Assembly (NCBI RefSeq): GCF_016808335.1
Contig: NC_053141.1
Coordinates: forward strand, 24,170,261 to 24,234,260
From: Panicum virgatum
Lineage: Eukaryota; Streptophyta; Magnoliopsida; Poales; Poaceae
Length of the DNA stretch: 64,000 bases
Reading direction: 5' to 3'
Shown here: positions 43,279 through 54,013 of the stretch, piece after piece
How positions within the stretch are numbered: position 1 is the first letter of the stretch
Layout of the letters: each line of letters opens with the position of its first letter
The notes under the pieces: model-generated
The model's database searches: none
Seen by the model: the letters and a program-made list of their open reading frames with translations, nothing else
What the model was told of the DNA's origin: nothing
Translations under genes and position numbers: made by a program

Positions 43279-46200
43279 TGTAACACCCTAATTCAAATTT
43301 CAGTATTTAATAATAAATTTAATTGGCTTTATTTAAATTTCTAAGGTTATTTGTGTTTAGTCTTGCATTTAATCAAAATTTTGTTTCTAAAGTAATTAAA
43401 ATTTATCATAGGGTTAAACTGTGTTGTTGCATTCATGCTGGTGCACTTTTTTTTATTTGATTGAGTGTGGTTTGAGTTCAAGTTCAAATTTGAGTTCAAA
43501 TAAGTTTAGCTTGGTTTGAATTAGAAATAGAAAAGAGAAAGGAAAACCTCAGCCCAAACCCAGCACCCAAACCAGCCCAAACCCAGAAATCGGCCTGACC
43601 CGCTCCCTCCTTCCCTCAAGCCCGCGGCCTCTCTCCTCGGCCCAGCCCGCGTTTCCTTTCCTTCCCTGGCGGCCCAACTTTTCCCCGTCCGGCCCATACC
43701 CCGGCAGCTTCTTCTCCCCCGCAGAGCAACAACCACGCCCATCACACCGAGATCTCCGGCGAGCTTACCGTCCAGGGCCCACACGCCGAGGTCCCCAGCA
43801 TCCCTTCTTTAAACGCCCCCGCGACCCCTGCGCCCTCCTCCCATCCGCAGCGCCGCCTCAAACCCTAGCCGCCACCGCATCTTGGAGCTCGGAGCGGAAG
43901 CCGCCTCTGCGCCGCCGCAATTCCACCCCTACACCGCCGATCCTCGACTTCTGTGCACAGCTACCGCTTCACGAGGGGGTAATGACCATGCCGTGCCTTT
44001 TTCCACCTTTCTTCTCCTGCTGCGCGTGCGAGAATTGCTCGCCGTGGTTGTAGTGTGCCGCCGGCGCCATTACGCGTGGCGTTCTAGCCCTAAATCCACC
44101 ATTCCAGAGCGCCCATAGGCTTTGCTACCTCGCGTTCCCTCTCCTAGGCCTAGCTCCGCTCGAAATCGAGCCCCGGACGGCCGAATTTGGCCGACTCCGA
44201 GGAGCTCCGCCGCCGTGCGCCATAGAGCATGCCGTTCCTTTTGCTGCAGCCCCGCATGGACAACGGTTCCACTTGAGTTTTGCTCTGTGCACCCCCACAG
44301 TCATGTTTGCACCCGGTTTTGAGCACCACACGGCGCGAACACGACCTCGCCGGCGAACCTTACCGAGCAGAACCGCCCGCGCTGCCGAATCCGCGTCCCT
44401 GAGCCCTGCCGAGCCCAGCTCAGCGCCTAGATGGTTTAGCCACATCGCGTAGGTCCTCCCTGACCCAAACCCGCGTTGAATCGAGGCCCGGAGCACCTAA
44501 CTAGGTGAAGTCCGGCGCAAGCGCCGCCGCCTACCGCCACAGGTGCTCGTCGGCGCGACCCAGCGCCGCCGTCCCGCGCGCGAACTCACCCCAGCCATCC
44601 GATCTGTGACCGACGATCACGATTAGAACACTAGTCCATCAAATCCTAACCCTCAGATCCAGATCCAACAGGTCAGATCTAAACATACCCCTTCGGCCTG
44701 GCTGTTTTGCTAAAGAGTCCCTGGACTTTTTAGAAATGAACCCGCAGTCCGCGCCCGTTAAAAAATAATTCCAACCAGGTCCAGTTTTTAGCGTTTAGAC
44801 CCCTGAGTTTTATAAAAATAGAACCCGCCGTCCACCCTTGGTAGTTTTACGCGTTAGACCCTAGAACTAATGTTTAATTATGTTTTAGTCCTCGATTTTG
44901 CCCAGAAACCCCCTGGAACTCCAGTTTTCTTACAAATAGGTCCCTGGAACTTGTTTTTGGCCTAGATTTTGCGTTTTAGCTCCGTTTTAGGCGTTCTTTA
45001 TATCCACGCGATCGTTGTAACGCGTAGAATAGTTCTAGCCTAGTTTTGTGTGCTGTTTTCATGCATTGTTGTACTGTTTCTTAGTTTTTGCTATTGTTTG
45101 CATGTATGTTTATGTTGTGCCTTGTTTTTGGCCATGTGTTCGTGAGTAGATGTTGATCCATCTGAGGAGCCCCAGTACCAGTACCAGGAGCAGCCGTCTT
45201 CCGACCAGTTTGAGCAGCAGCAGTAGCAGTACGAGAAAGGCAAGTATAACATGAACAACCTATCACTTTTAAATACATTTTCCATACTGCATTTTAATAC
45301 TGTATGCATATAAGGACTTTCCTAGCCACTTTATATCCTCTAAATATATCCTTTGGGTTGCATTTTGGTTAGTTGTGCTAGGTGCCGCACTATAACACAC
45401 TTGGTCTTTTTTAACTAATTTGATTAATGGTATATGCAACTTAATTCTGAGAGTGGCCCTCTGTGTGGCTTGAGTGGCTCACGTCTCGTTAAAATTGGTT
45501 TTGTTAGAAACATGGTTTAGGGGGCCAGCACGGTGCTTACTGCTGGGTTGGCCACTCTCCATAAGGGCCGGTTCATAGAGCGACAACCTGGGACAACAGC
45601 GCTACCACAAGACTGGAATGGGACGGTCTTGGCTTACTAATTAGGTCATTTTGGTTCGGGAGTAACTTACCGATGGGGCAAGAGGGGAGTCGAGCTTCAA
45701 TGGTGCCTAGGCTACGAGGCTTGGTCTGCGTACCCCTCGAGGTGGGCACCATCGTTGCATTGCCTGAATCCTTAGCGGTTACACCTTACCAATGTGTCCT
45801 TTGTAAAGGCCTCGTAGTGAGTTTGCTAGTCATCTCACCTAAGGAAGTGTGATGAACAACTAGCGTAGCTCACGACTTGTGGGTAAAGATGTGCAACCTC
45901 TGCAGAGTGTAAAACTGGTATACTAGCCGTGCTCATGGTTATGAGCAGCCCAGATTCTCCTTTTGATTAGTGGGGTTGTCTCCTTCCGACGAGGGAGGTG
46001 CCTCTCGGGGTTACTTTGGTGGTTTCGGTTTGGTTCTCAGTAGTAACATGATTAATTTTGATTAATTACTATGTAACTGGGTTAATGGTAATTCATCAAC
46101 TCGTAGTAAATAGCTTTAATAAAATTTTGCTAAGACTTAAAAGCTAATGCAGTTGAGTCAGCCAACCTTAGAGCCTCATAGTTTGTGTTATACTTGTTGA

Positions 46201-46582
46201 GTACAAGTTGTGTACTCACTCTTGCCTACTCCACTCTTTTTCCTCTTGGGGATACTCTACTGCTGCTCAGTTCCTGCCGACGCGAGGGACTTCGCTCAGC
46301 ACTACCAGGACTACGAGGACTTCTAGGCGCTCGTCTCCCAGTCGACGTCCCTGTGGCGCCCTGCTCAGCTTCGAAGAGTTTTACCGTATTTGTACTTCGC
46401 TTCCGCTGTATCAGACATTTTTTGTCATTAATGTAATAAATAACATTCATATTTCGATTTATTATGTCTTATTCGTGATATGTGCTGTGATATACTGTTC
46501 ATTCTGTTGTATATACGTGTGACTTGATCCTGGCACGTATATGATTGCTCGGTTTATGTTCTTTTATAAACCGGGTGTTACA
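43279..46582 (+). repeat. NA1 5' LTR (3304 bp)
   Basis: It lacks 121 bp present in the 3' LTR (49081-49201), lost between short CCCG-type repeats. U3 motif at 43428-43445; coding-like segments at 45150-45239 (with an internal TAG) and 46271-46326. Confidence 0.94.
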
Positions 46583-46585
46583 GAG

Positions 46586-46597
46586 TGGTATCAGAGC
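46586..46597 (+). promoter_or_regulatory. NA1 primer binding site, tRNA-iMet
   Basis: TGGTATCAGAGC, three bases after the LTR. Confidence 0.95.
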
Positions 46598-47414
46598 TGT
46601 ATCGACTGTAGGACGAAAGCTTAGATAGAACTGGTCGAGTTTTAGGACTTCTTCTCCCTCAGCCTTGTCTGTTGAAACTATTTTGCTATTATACCCCTTG
46701 AATTCTATGCCTTTTACTCGTCTTGCCTTGATTTCTCTCTCTAAAGAATAGTTTTCGTAGATTTTGGCCTGAATCAGTCAGCTGACCACCATGACTATAA
46801 GCTAGGTGACCCTTTTATAATAATACGATAGCACATTCTGCGACGCGTTGTGCTAGTCGAGTCGTGTGTTAAACTCGGCTAAATTGTGAAATTTGTATCC
46901 TTGTTATTATGCTACATGTTTGATTTGGATTTTTGAATGATTGCATAGTTTAGTAGTTAAATTTGTTTAATGAAAAATCAGTTTTAAGTTAAATTTGAAT
47001 TAATTAATAAAATAAGTTAGATCGTTGGGGGTAAAACCATCCAGTCTATCCTCTCTACCTTATCCTGCCTTGTGTTTTTTCTGTCTTGCTTCTTGAGAAG
47101 AAGGATAGCGCGAAGAGAAGGTGATATCCAGAGATTCACCGACAAAGACGTCACCAACGAGGACGTCGGTTTCTGTAAGGGGGTAGGGATGTGACACCCC
47201 GACCTACAAATGGTACCAGAGAATTTGAGAATCTCTCAGACGAGGCAGAAGAGTTATGCTACAGTTCCCTTTTTCTCGGATTTATGTAAACACCTATCTA
47301 GAGTTAGCAGCAGTGATGCCTGCGCAATGTTGACTAAATGAGATAGAACCTTACATAGTGGGGCTTGTTCTCTCTTCCTTGACCTTACATGTGTTTCCTC
47401 TTTACCCAGCTCAG
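46598..47414 (+). other. NA1 leader, chimeric
   Basis: To about 47060 it is homologous to the leaders of E2 and T3. Beyond that it is unrelated to them: at 47177-47189 there is a PPT-like AAGGGGGTAGGGA, followed at 47190 by TGTGACACCCC, which looks like the 3' end and LTR start of another gypsy family. The sequence next to the ATG (CTCTTTACCCAG at about 47398-47409) resembles a splice acceptor. Confidence 0.7.
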
Positions 47415-48614
47415 ATGTCGGCAGAACAAAAAGGACTTGAAGATAGTGCAATGGGTGATGGTGTTCATGCAACAGTCTCCGTGGAGCAGCCGATGACGTT
47501 ACAAGATCAGTCTTCGCAAACAACATACCATCCGAAGAATGGTGAGAAAGATTGCCCATGTTGCCAATTCTATGGCGTCCCTTGTTGTCAAGTTCGTGCA
47601 ACTGAAGATGAAGCTACAACTAGGAGGAACCAGAGGTTGTTCTCCAGTACAAAGAGAAAGAGGTCTCATCAAGAGCAGCTAGCAGAGGATTCCCTTTTCC
47701 TGGACGGTCCAGCAGTCGATGAGCTACAAACCATCCAGAAGAGAAAGGATCCTGAGTGCTCTATAGATACACAGGTCAAGAACCGAGCACTCTATGATTA
47801 TGTTGATGGGTTGACTATCACTATGAATGTGATCCAGCCACACGGCCGCAAGGAGTCCAAAGGGCAAGCAGCAGAAATAATGCAAGATGTGATGATAAGT
47901 TCACAGGGAGGTCAACCAAGTAGCGCCATTCACCACCACCGCATGTGCTACAAATGCAGGCAAAAAGGTCATTATGCCAAAAGTTGTCCAGCACCTCAGG
48001 CTCCACGGCAGGCAGGACAGCAGGGGCGCCCAGCCCAACCCAGGGCGCCACAACAGGGGAAGGTGAACCATGTGACGGCCGAGTCAGCGGCCGAGGCTCC
48101 TAACGTGGTTATTGGTACATTCATGGTCAACTCATATCCAGCTACTGTGCTTTTTGATACTGGTGCTACGCATTCCTTTATTGCACAGTCTTTTGTCGAG
48201 CATCATGGTATTCGTACTAACACATTAAAGAGGTGCATGTTAGTATCTTCACCTGGAGGACAATTGAGGTCTCATATCACCTGCCCCGTCGTCATTGTTT
48301 CCATAGGGAGAGTAAAGTTCAGTACAAATTTGATGGTGATGGACACCAAGGGTATTGATGTGATTCTGGGAATGGATACTCTTGCCAAGTGGGGAGTCAG
48401 AATTGATTGTGCTAAGTGGTCAGTTCACTTGTTAGCATCTAATGGCCAAGAGGTGACAGTCAGTACTACAGAGCCTTCTGGTTTTCTTCATCAGATGGAT
48501 GCTAGACCCACGGATGGTATTCGCGTGGTGTCTGAATTCCCGGATGTCTTTCCGGAGGATTTGCCAGAAGAAGGAAGAGGAGTTGATGAAGACATATCCG
48601 GATCTCTTTGCTAG
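47415..48614 (+). CDS. NA1 chimeric gag-protease ORF with unrelated N-terminus
   Basis: The ATG at 47415 starts 399 codons. Residues 1 to about 175 match nothing in the gag of E1, E2 or T3: a Cys cluster (C47, C49, C50, C57, C58), a basic KRKR motif near 80 that could act in nuclear import, and hydrophilic sequence. I do not recognise the source. A CCHC zinc knuckle at C178, C181, H186, C191 follows, then sequence clearly homologous to the E2 polyprotein: the Gln/Pro linker, and protease with D248-T-G. At about residue 375 the frame jumps to a shifted reading of the last pol codons, so RT to chromodomain are deleted. The frame is uninterrupted. It may make an RNA-binding or particle protein, or be a neutral leftover. 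Confidence 0.7.
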   Translation: MSAEQKGLEDSAMGDGVHATVSVEQPMTLQDQSSQTTYHPKNGEKDCPCCQFYGVPCCQVRATEDEATTRRNQRLFSSTKRKRSHQEQLAEDSLFLDGPAVDELQTIQKRKDPECSIDTQVKNRALYDYVDGLTITMNVIQPHGRKESKGQAAEIMQDVMISSQGGQPSSAIHHHRMCYKCRQKGHYAKSCPAPQAPRQAGQQGRPAQPRAPQQGKVNHVTAESAAEAPNVVIGTFMVNSYPATVLFDTGATHSFIAQSFVEHHGIRTNTLKRCMLVSSPGGQLRSHITCPVVIVSIGRVKFSTNLMVMDTKGIDVILGMDTLAKWGVRIDCAKWSVHLLASNGQEVTVSTTEPSGFLHQMDARPTDGIRVVSEFPDVFPEDLPEEGRGVDEDISGSLC

Positions 48615-48659
48615 CCAGCCCAGAATCTCGGGACGAGATTCCTGTAAGGGGGTAGGATT
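48615..48659 (+). promoter_or_regulatory. NA1 palindrome and polypurine tract
   Basis: The palindrome GAATCTCGGGACGAGATTC at 48623-48641 is followed by AAGGGGGTAGGA and the LTR at 48660. Same arrangement as E2. Confidence 0.9.
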
Positions 48660-51600
48660 TGTAACACCCTAATTCAAATTTCAGTATTTAATAATAAATT
48701 TAATTGGCTTTATTTAAATTTCTAAGGTTATTTGTGTTTAGTCTTGCATTTAATCAAAATTTTGTTTTTGAAGTAATTAAAATTTATCATAGGGTTAAAC
48801 TGTGTTGTTGCATTCATGCTGGTGCACTTTTTTTTATTTGATTGAGTGTGGTTTGAGTTCAAGTTCAAATTTGAGTTCAAATAAGTTTAGCTTGGTTTGA
48901 ATTAGAAATAGAAAAGAGAAAGGAAAACCTCAGCCCAAACCCAGCACCCAAACCAGCCCAAACCCAGAAATCGGCCTGACCCGCTCCCTCCTTCCCTCAA
49001 GCCTGCGGCCTCTCTCCTCGGCCCAGCCCGCGTTTCCTTTCCTTCCCTGGCGGCCCAACCTTTCCCCGTCCGGCCCATACCCCGCTCCAGCGATCTCGGC
49101 CCATCTCCCGTCCGTCACCCCGCATCAGCCCAGCCTCCCTCCTCGCGCCTGCGCGTCACGCCCCGCTGCTCCCGCTCGCTGTCACTGATAGACCGGCCAC
49201 ACCCGGCAGCTTCTTCTCCCCCGCAGAGCAACAACCACGCCCATCACGCCGAGATCTCCGGCGAGCTTCCCGTCCAGGGCCCACACGCCGAGGTCCCCGG
49301 CATCCCTTCTTTAAACGCCCCCGCAACCCCTGCGCCCTCCTCCCATCCGCAGCGCCGCCTCAAACCCTAGCCGCCACAGCATCTTGGAGCTCGGAGCGGA
49401 AGCCGCCTCTGCGCCGCCGCAATTCCACCCCTACACCGCCGATCCTCGACTTCTGTGCACGGCTACCGCTTCACGAGGGGGTAATGACCATGCCGTGCCT
49501 TTTTCCACCTTTCTTCTCCTACTGCGCGTGCAAGAATTGCTCGCCGTGGTTGTAGTGTGCCGCCGGCGCCATTACGCACGGCGTTCTAGCCCTAAATCCA
49601 CCGTTCCAGAGCGCCCATAAGCTTTGCTACCTCGCGTTCCCTCTCCTAGGCCTAGCTCCGCTCGAAATCGAGCCCCGGACGACCGAATTTGGCCGACTCC
49701 GAGGAGCTCCGCCGCCGTGCGCCATAGAGCATGCCGTTCCTTTTGCTGCAGCCCCGCATGGACAACGGTTCCACTTGAGTTTCGCTCTGTGCACCCCCAC
49801 AGTCATGTTTGCACCCGGTTTTGAGCACCACACGGCGCGAACACGACCTCGCCGGCGAACCTTGCCGAGCAGAACCGCCCGCGCTGCCGAATCCGCGTCC
49901 CTGAGCCCTGCCGAGCCCAGCTCAGCGCCTAGATGGTTTAGCCACATCGCGTAGGTCCTCCCTGACCCAAACCCGCGTTGAATCGAGGCCCGGAGCACCT
50001 AACTAGGTGAAGTCCGGTGCAAGCACTGCCGCCTACCGCCGTAGGTGCTCGTCGGCGCGACCCAGCGCCGCCGTCCCGCGCGCGAACTCACCCCAGCCAT
50101 CCGATCTGTGACCGACGATCACGATTAGAACACTAGTCCATCAAATCCTAACCCTCAGATCCAGATCCAACAGGTCAGATCTAAACATACCCCTTCGGCC
50201 TGGCTGTTTTGATAAAGAGTCCCTGGACTTTTTAGAAATGAACCCGCAGTCCGCGCCCGTTAAAAAATAATTCCAACCAGGTCCAGTTTTTAGCGCTTAG
50301 ACCCCTGAGTTTTATAAAAATAGAACCCGCCGTCCACCCTTGGCAGTTTTACACGTTACACCCTAGAACTAATGTTTAATTACGTTTTAGTCCTCGATTT
50401 TGCCCAAAAAACCCCTGGAACTCCAGTTTTCTTACAAATAGGTCCCTGGAACTTGTTTTTGACCTAGATTTTGCGTTTTAGCTCCGTTTTAGGCGTTCTT
50501 TATATCCACACGATCGTTGTAATGCGTAGAATAGTTCTAGCCTAGTTTTGTGTGCTGTTTTCATGTATTGTTGTACTGTTTCTTAGTTTTTGCTATTGTT
50601 TGCATGTATGTTTATGTTGTGCCTTGTTTTTGGCCATGTGTTCGTGAGTAGACGTTGATCCATCTGAGGAGCCCCAGTACCAGTACCAGGAGTAGCCGTC
50701 TTCCGACCAGTTTGAGCAGCAGCAGGAGCAGTACAAGGAAGGTAAGTATAACATGAACAACCTATCACTTTTAAATACATTTTCCATACTGCATTTTAAT
50801 ACTGTATGCCTATAAGGACTTTCCTAGCCATTTTATATCCTCTAAATATATCCTTTGGGTTGCATTTTGGTTAGTTGTGCTAGGTGCCGCGCTATAACAC
50901 ACTTGGTCCTTTTTAATTAATTTGATTAATGGTATATGCAACTTAATTCTGAGAGTGGCCCTCTGTGTGGCTTGAGTGGCTCACGTCTCGTTAAAATTGG
51001 TTTTGTTAGAAACATGGTTTAGGGGGCTAGCACGGTGCTTACTGCTGGGTTGGCCACTCTCCATAAGGACCAGTTCATAGAGCGACAACCTGGGACAACA
51101 GCACTACCACAAGACTGGAATGGGACGGTCTTGGCTTACTAATTAGGTCATTTTGGTTCGGGAGTAACTTACCGACGGGGCAAGAAGGGAGTCGAGCTTC
51201 AATAGTGCCTAGGCTACGAGGCTTGGTCTGCGGACCCCTCGAGGTGGGCACCATCGTTGCATTGCCTGAATCCTTAGCGGTTACACCTTACCAATGTGTC
51301 CTTTGTAACGGCCTCGTAGTGAGTTTGCTAGTCATCTCACCTAAGGAAGTGTGATGAACAACTAGCGTAGCTCACGACTTGTGGGTAAAGATGTGCAACC
51401 TCTGCAGAGTGTAAAACTGGTATACTAGCCGTGCTCACAGTTATGAGCGGCCCAGATCCTCCTTTTGATTAGTGGGGTTGTCTCCTTCCGACGAGGGAGG
51501 TGCCTCTCGGGGTTACTTTGGTGGTTTCGGTTTGGTTCTCAGTAGTAACATGATTAATTTTGATTAATTACTATGTAACTGGGTTAATGGTAATTCATCA

Positions 51601-52084
51601 ACTCGTAGTAAATAGCTTTAATAAAATTTTGCTAAGACTTAAAAGCTAATGCAGTTGAGTCAGCCAACCTTAGAGCCTCATAGTTTGTGTTATACTTGTT
51701 GAGTACAAGTTGTGTACTCACTCTTGCCAACTCCACTCTTTTTCCTCTTGGGGATACTCTACTGCTGCTCAGTTCCTGCCGACGCGAGGGACTTCGCTCA
51801 GCGCTACCAGGACTACGAGGACTTCTAGGCGTTCGTCTCCCAGTCGACGTCCTTGTGGTGCCCTACTCAGCTTCGGAGAGTTTTACCGTATTTGTACTTC
51901 GCTTCCGCTGTATCAGACATTTTTTGTCATTAATGTAATAAATAACATTCGTATTTCGATTTATTATGTCTTATTCGTGATATGTGCTGTGATATACTGT
52001 TCATTCAGTTGTATATACGTGTGACTTGATCCTGGCACGTATATGATTGCTCGGTTTATGTTCTTTTATAAACCGGGTGTTACA
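48660..52084 (+). repeat. NA1 3' LTR (3425 bp)
   Basis: TGTAACACCC to GGGTGTTACA. It contains the 121 bp missing in the 5' LTR. U3 motif at 48809-48826. Coding-like segments at 50652-50741 (internal TAG) and 51773-51828; here the segment A donor is the canonical GGTAAGT. Confidence 0.94.
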
Positions 52085-52223
52085 GCTGCACCCAATGGGT
52101 GAGCCCAGGGGTGCATCCCTTTGAAGACTAAAAAGGAGACAAGAATCATCAATTGAGTCCCGAAGAACTTCGCAACAAATCAACCATCAAGGTTCGGCTC
52201 AAGCTCTTCAGCACTCGGGGGCT
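52085..52223 (+). promoter_or_regulatory. Y 3' end before the LTR, with PPT-like tract
   Basis: It starts with the right TSD of NA1 (GCTGC). GCACTCGGGGGCT at 52211-52223 directly precedes the LTR and is the likely PPT. Confidence 0.65.
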
Positions 52224-52701
52224 TGATGGAGGTACATCCGGGTACCTCCCAGCTGAGTAGATATCTCCCGAGTGGGTACCTACTTGGCCAGGGCCACTCT
52301 GCACGACTACCCGGTGGACAGGCACTCGGCTGGACGTCAGAAGATTCCTCCAAGGATCAGGATCAAGGCGCGGATATGGATTCTGGATATCTCGGGATCT
52401 CAACCGACCTGATTTCATGTAACAACCCTAGTAGATATCCTCCCTTACTTGTAACCCACGGCACCTGGCCTATAAAGGTGCCATGAGGAGACCCATAGAA
52501 AAAGAAACATCTCATCATCCGATCATTCATACAATACACAAAACACAGGACATAGGGTATTATGCTCCTGAGCGGCCCGAACCTATCTAAACCCTAGCAT
52601 CATCTCGCAACCATCTAACTCTTGGCTCTGGAATCCCCCTTTACTTACAAATCTACCGCTGGGCATACCCCTGGTGGACTTGCCGGATAAGCAATCCGAC
52701 A
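52224..52701 (+). repeat. Y 3' LTR (Tat-type, 478 bp)
   Basis: It runs TGATGGAGG ... CCGACA, with TATAAAG at 52471-52477. After CCGACA the sequence becomes RNase H coding sequence of Z at once, with no PBS, so this is the outer end of Y inserted in Z. The other Y LTR is outside the window. Confidence 0.72.
52471..52477 (+). promoter_or_regulatory. TATA box in the Y LTR
   Basis: CCTATAAAGG about 250 bp into the LTR, + strand. Confidence 0.75.
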
Positions 52702-53253
52702 CTCGCCTCTATGCCTATGGTGATTCCAAGCTTGTGGTCGACCAAGTCATGAAGGACGCCAACCGCGAGAGCCCTCTCATGGACGCATACTGTCAGGAGG
52801 TACGCAAGTTGGAAGACAAATTCAGAGGCTTGGAACTCCACCACATCCCGTGAAAGGACAATGGCGACGCAGATGTTCTCGCCAAGGCGGCTGCCGAACG
52901 CAAACCAGTACCCGTGGGAGTGTTCGTCAATGACCTCAACTCCCCAATGGTACGAGAGAAGCCGCCAGCCCCGGGCCTGACCCCGAAAATGCCTCTTTCA
53001 TCTGCGCCAGGTGAGCCGACCCCCGACCAGTCACTCGGGGGGCCTGCAGGTTCGGAGTGTCGCACTCGCTGAACCCTGCCAAATGCTCGGGGGCTGGCTA
53101 TGTCTCTCAAGCCTGCAGGCAAACGCCAGCCAACCTAGCAATGCCGACTGGAGGACCGACCTGCTCGCATACCTCCTCAATGAGACGCTTCCGACAGAAC
53201 ACAACGCCGCGCGATGAGTTGCCCGGCGCGCGAAAATGTTCATCAAAATCAAT
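52702..53253 (+). pseudogene. Z RNase H C-terminal part and linker (Tat-type)
   Basis: The frame reads YAYGDSKLVVDQVMKDANRESP and, after a TGA at 52852-52854, KDNGDADVLAKAAAERKP, which carry two of the RNase H aspartates. It is a typical Tat-lineage RNase H. The N-terminal half lies across the insertion of Y and outside the window. The linker to integrase (52950-53250) has stops and shifts. Confidence 0.85.
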
Positions 53254-54013
53254 GGGGAACTCTAGAAGCGCAGTCCGTCAGAAACTGGCATGCTCATGAA
53301 GTGCATTTCCATCACCCACGGCAAGGAAATCCTTCTTGAGATACACGCAGGGATTTGTGGACACCATGCTGCCCCGCGCTCCCTGGTCGGAAAGGCTTTC
53401 CGACAAGGCTTTTACTGGCCCACGGCTCTGCGTGATGCAGAAGAAATCGTGCACACGTGCAAAGGTTGTCAGTTTTATGCCAAGCAAACCCACTTCCCGG
53501 CGCAAGCCCTTCAAACCATCCGCATCACGTGGTCATTCACTGTTTGGGGATTGGACATGGTCGGGCCTTTACGAAAGGCACCGGGTGGATTCACTCACCT
53601 GCTCGTTGTGGTGGACAATTCACCAAGTGGATAGAGGCCAAGCCGATCACGACCATTGATTCGAAGGAGGCAGTCAAGTTCTTCCTCGACATCGTGTATC
53701 GCTTCGGCGTACCCAACTCTATCATCACTGACAATGGCACCAATTTCACCGGTCAGTTGTTCCAAGAGTTCGCCAAAGGTTATGGGATATATATCGATTG
53801 GGCATCGGTCGGACACCCATGCACGAATGGGTAAGTCAAAAGAGCAAATGGCTTGATCCTCCAAGGACTCAAACTGCGGATTTTTTACCAGCTCAAAAAA
53901 TTCGCCGGCCGTTGGGTGGAGGAGCTGCTGGCGGTGCTCTGGACCTTGTGCACTACACCAAATCGGTCAACATGGCTAATGCCTTTCTTCCTCACGTATG
54001 GCTCCGAGGCTGT
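53254..54013 (+). pseudogene. Z integrase (Tat-type), decayed
   Basis: It shows the HHCC zinc region (EIHAGICGHHAA ... CKGCQFYAKQ), the first catalytic Asp (WGLDMVGP), a frameshift near 53625, then KWIEAKPITT and the second Asp (SIITDNGTNF). At the third catalytic site the normal Gln-Val-Glu reads stop-Val-Lys (about 53830-53840): both changes fit C-to-T or G-to-A transitions. The frame goes on degraded to 54013, where T3 starts. Dead enzyme. Confidence 0.88.
54009..54013. repeat. T3 target-site duplication, left (GCTGT)
   Basis: The five bases before the T3 LTR; the other copy is beyond the window. Confidence 0.6.

Larger units (their letters stand above)
43279..52084 (+). mobile_element. 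NA1: non-autonomous chimeric Ty3/Gypsy element
   Basis: 8.8 kb with two LTRs, PBS, PPT and a perfect TSD, so it was mobilised as a unit. Internally it has a single 399-codon frame with an unrelated N-terminus, a zinc knuckle and a protease, and no RT, RNase H or integrase. It must have used enzymes of an E2-like element. LTRs differ by a 121-bp deletion plus scattered substitutions, so it is older than E2. Confidence 0.92.
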
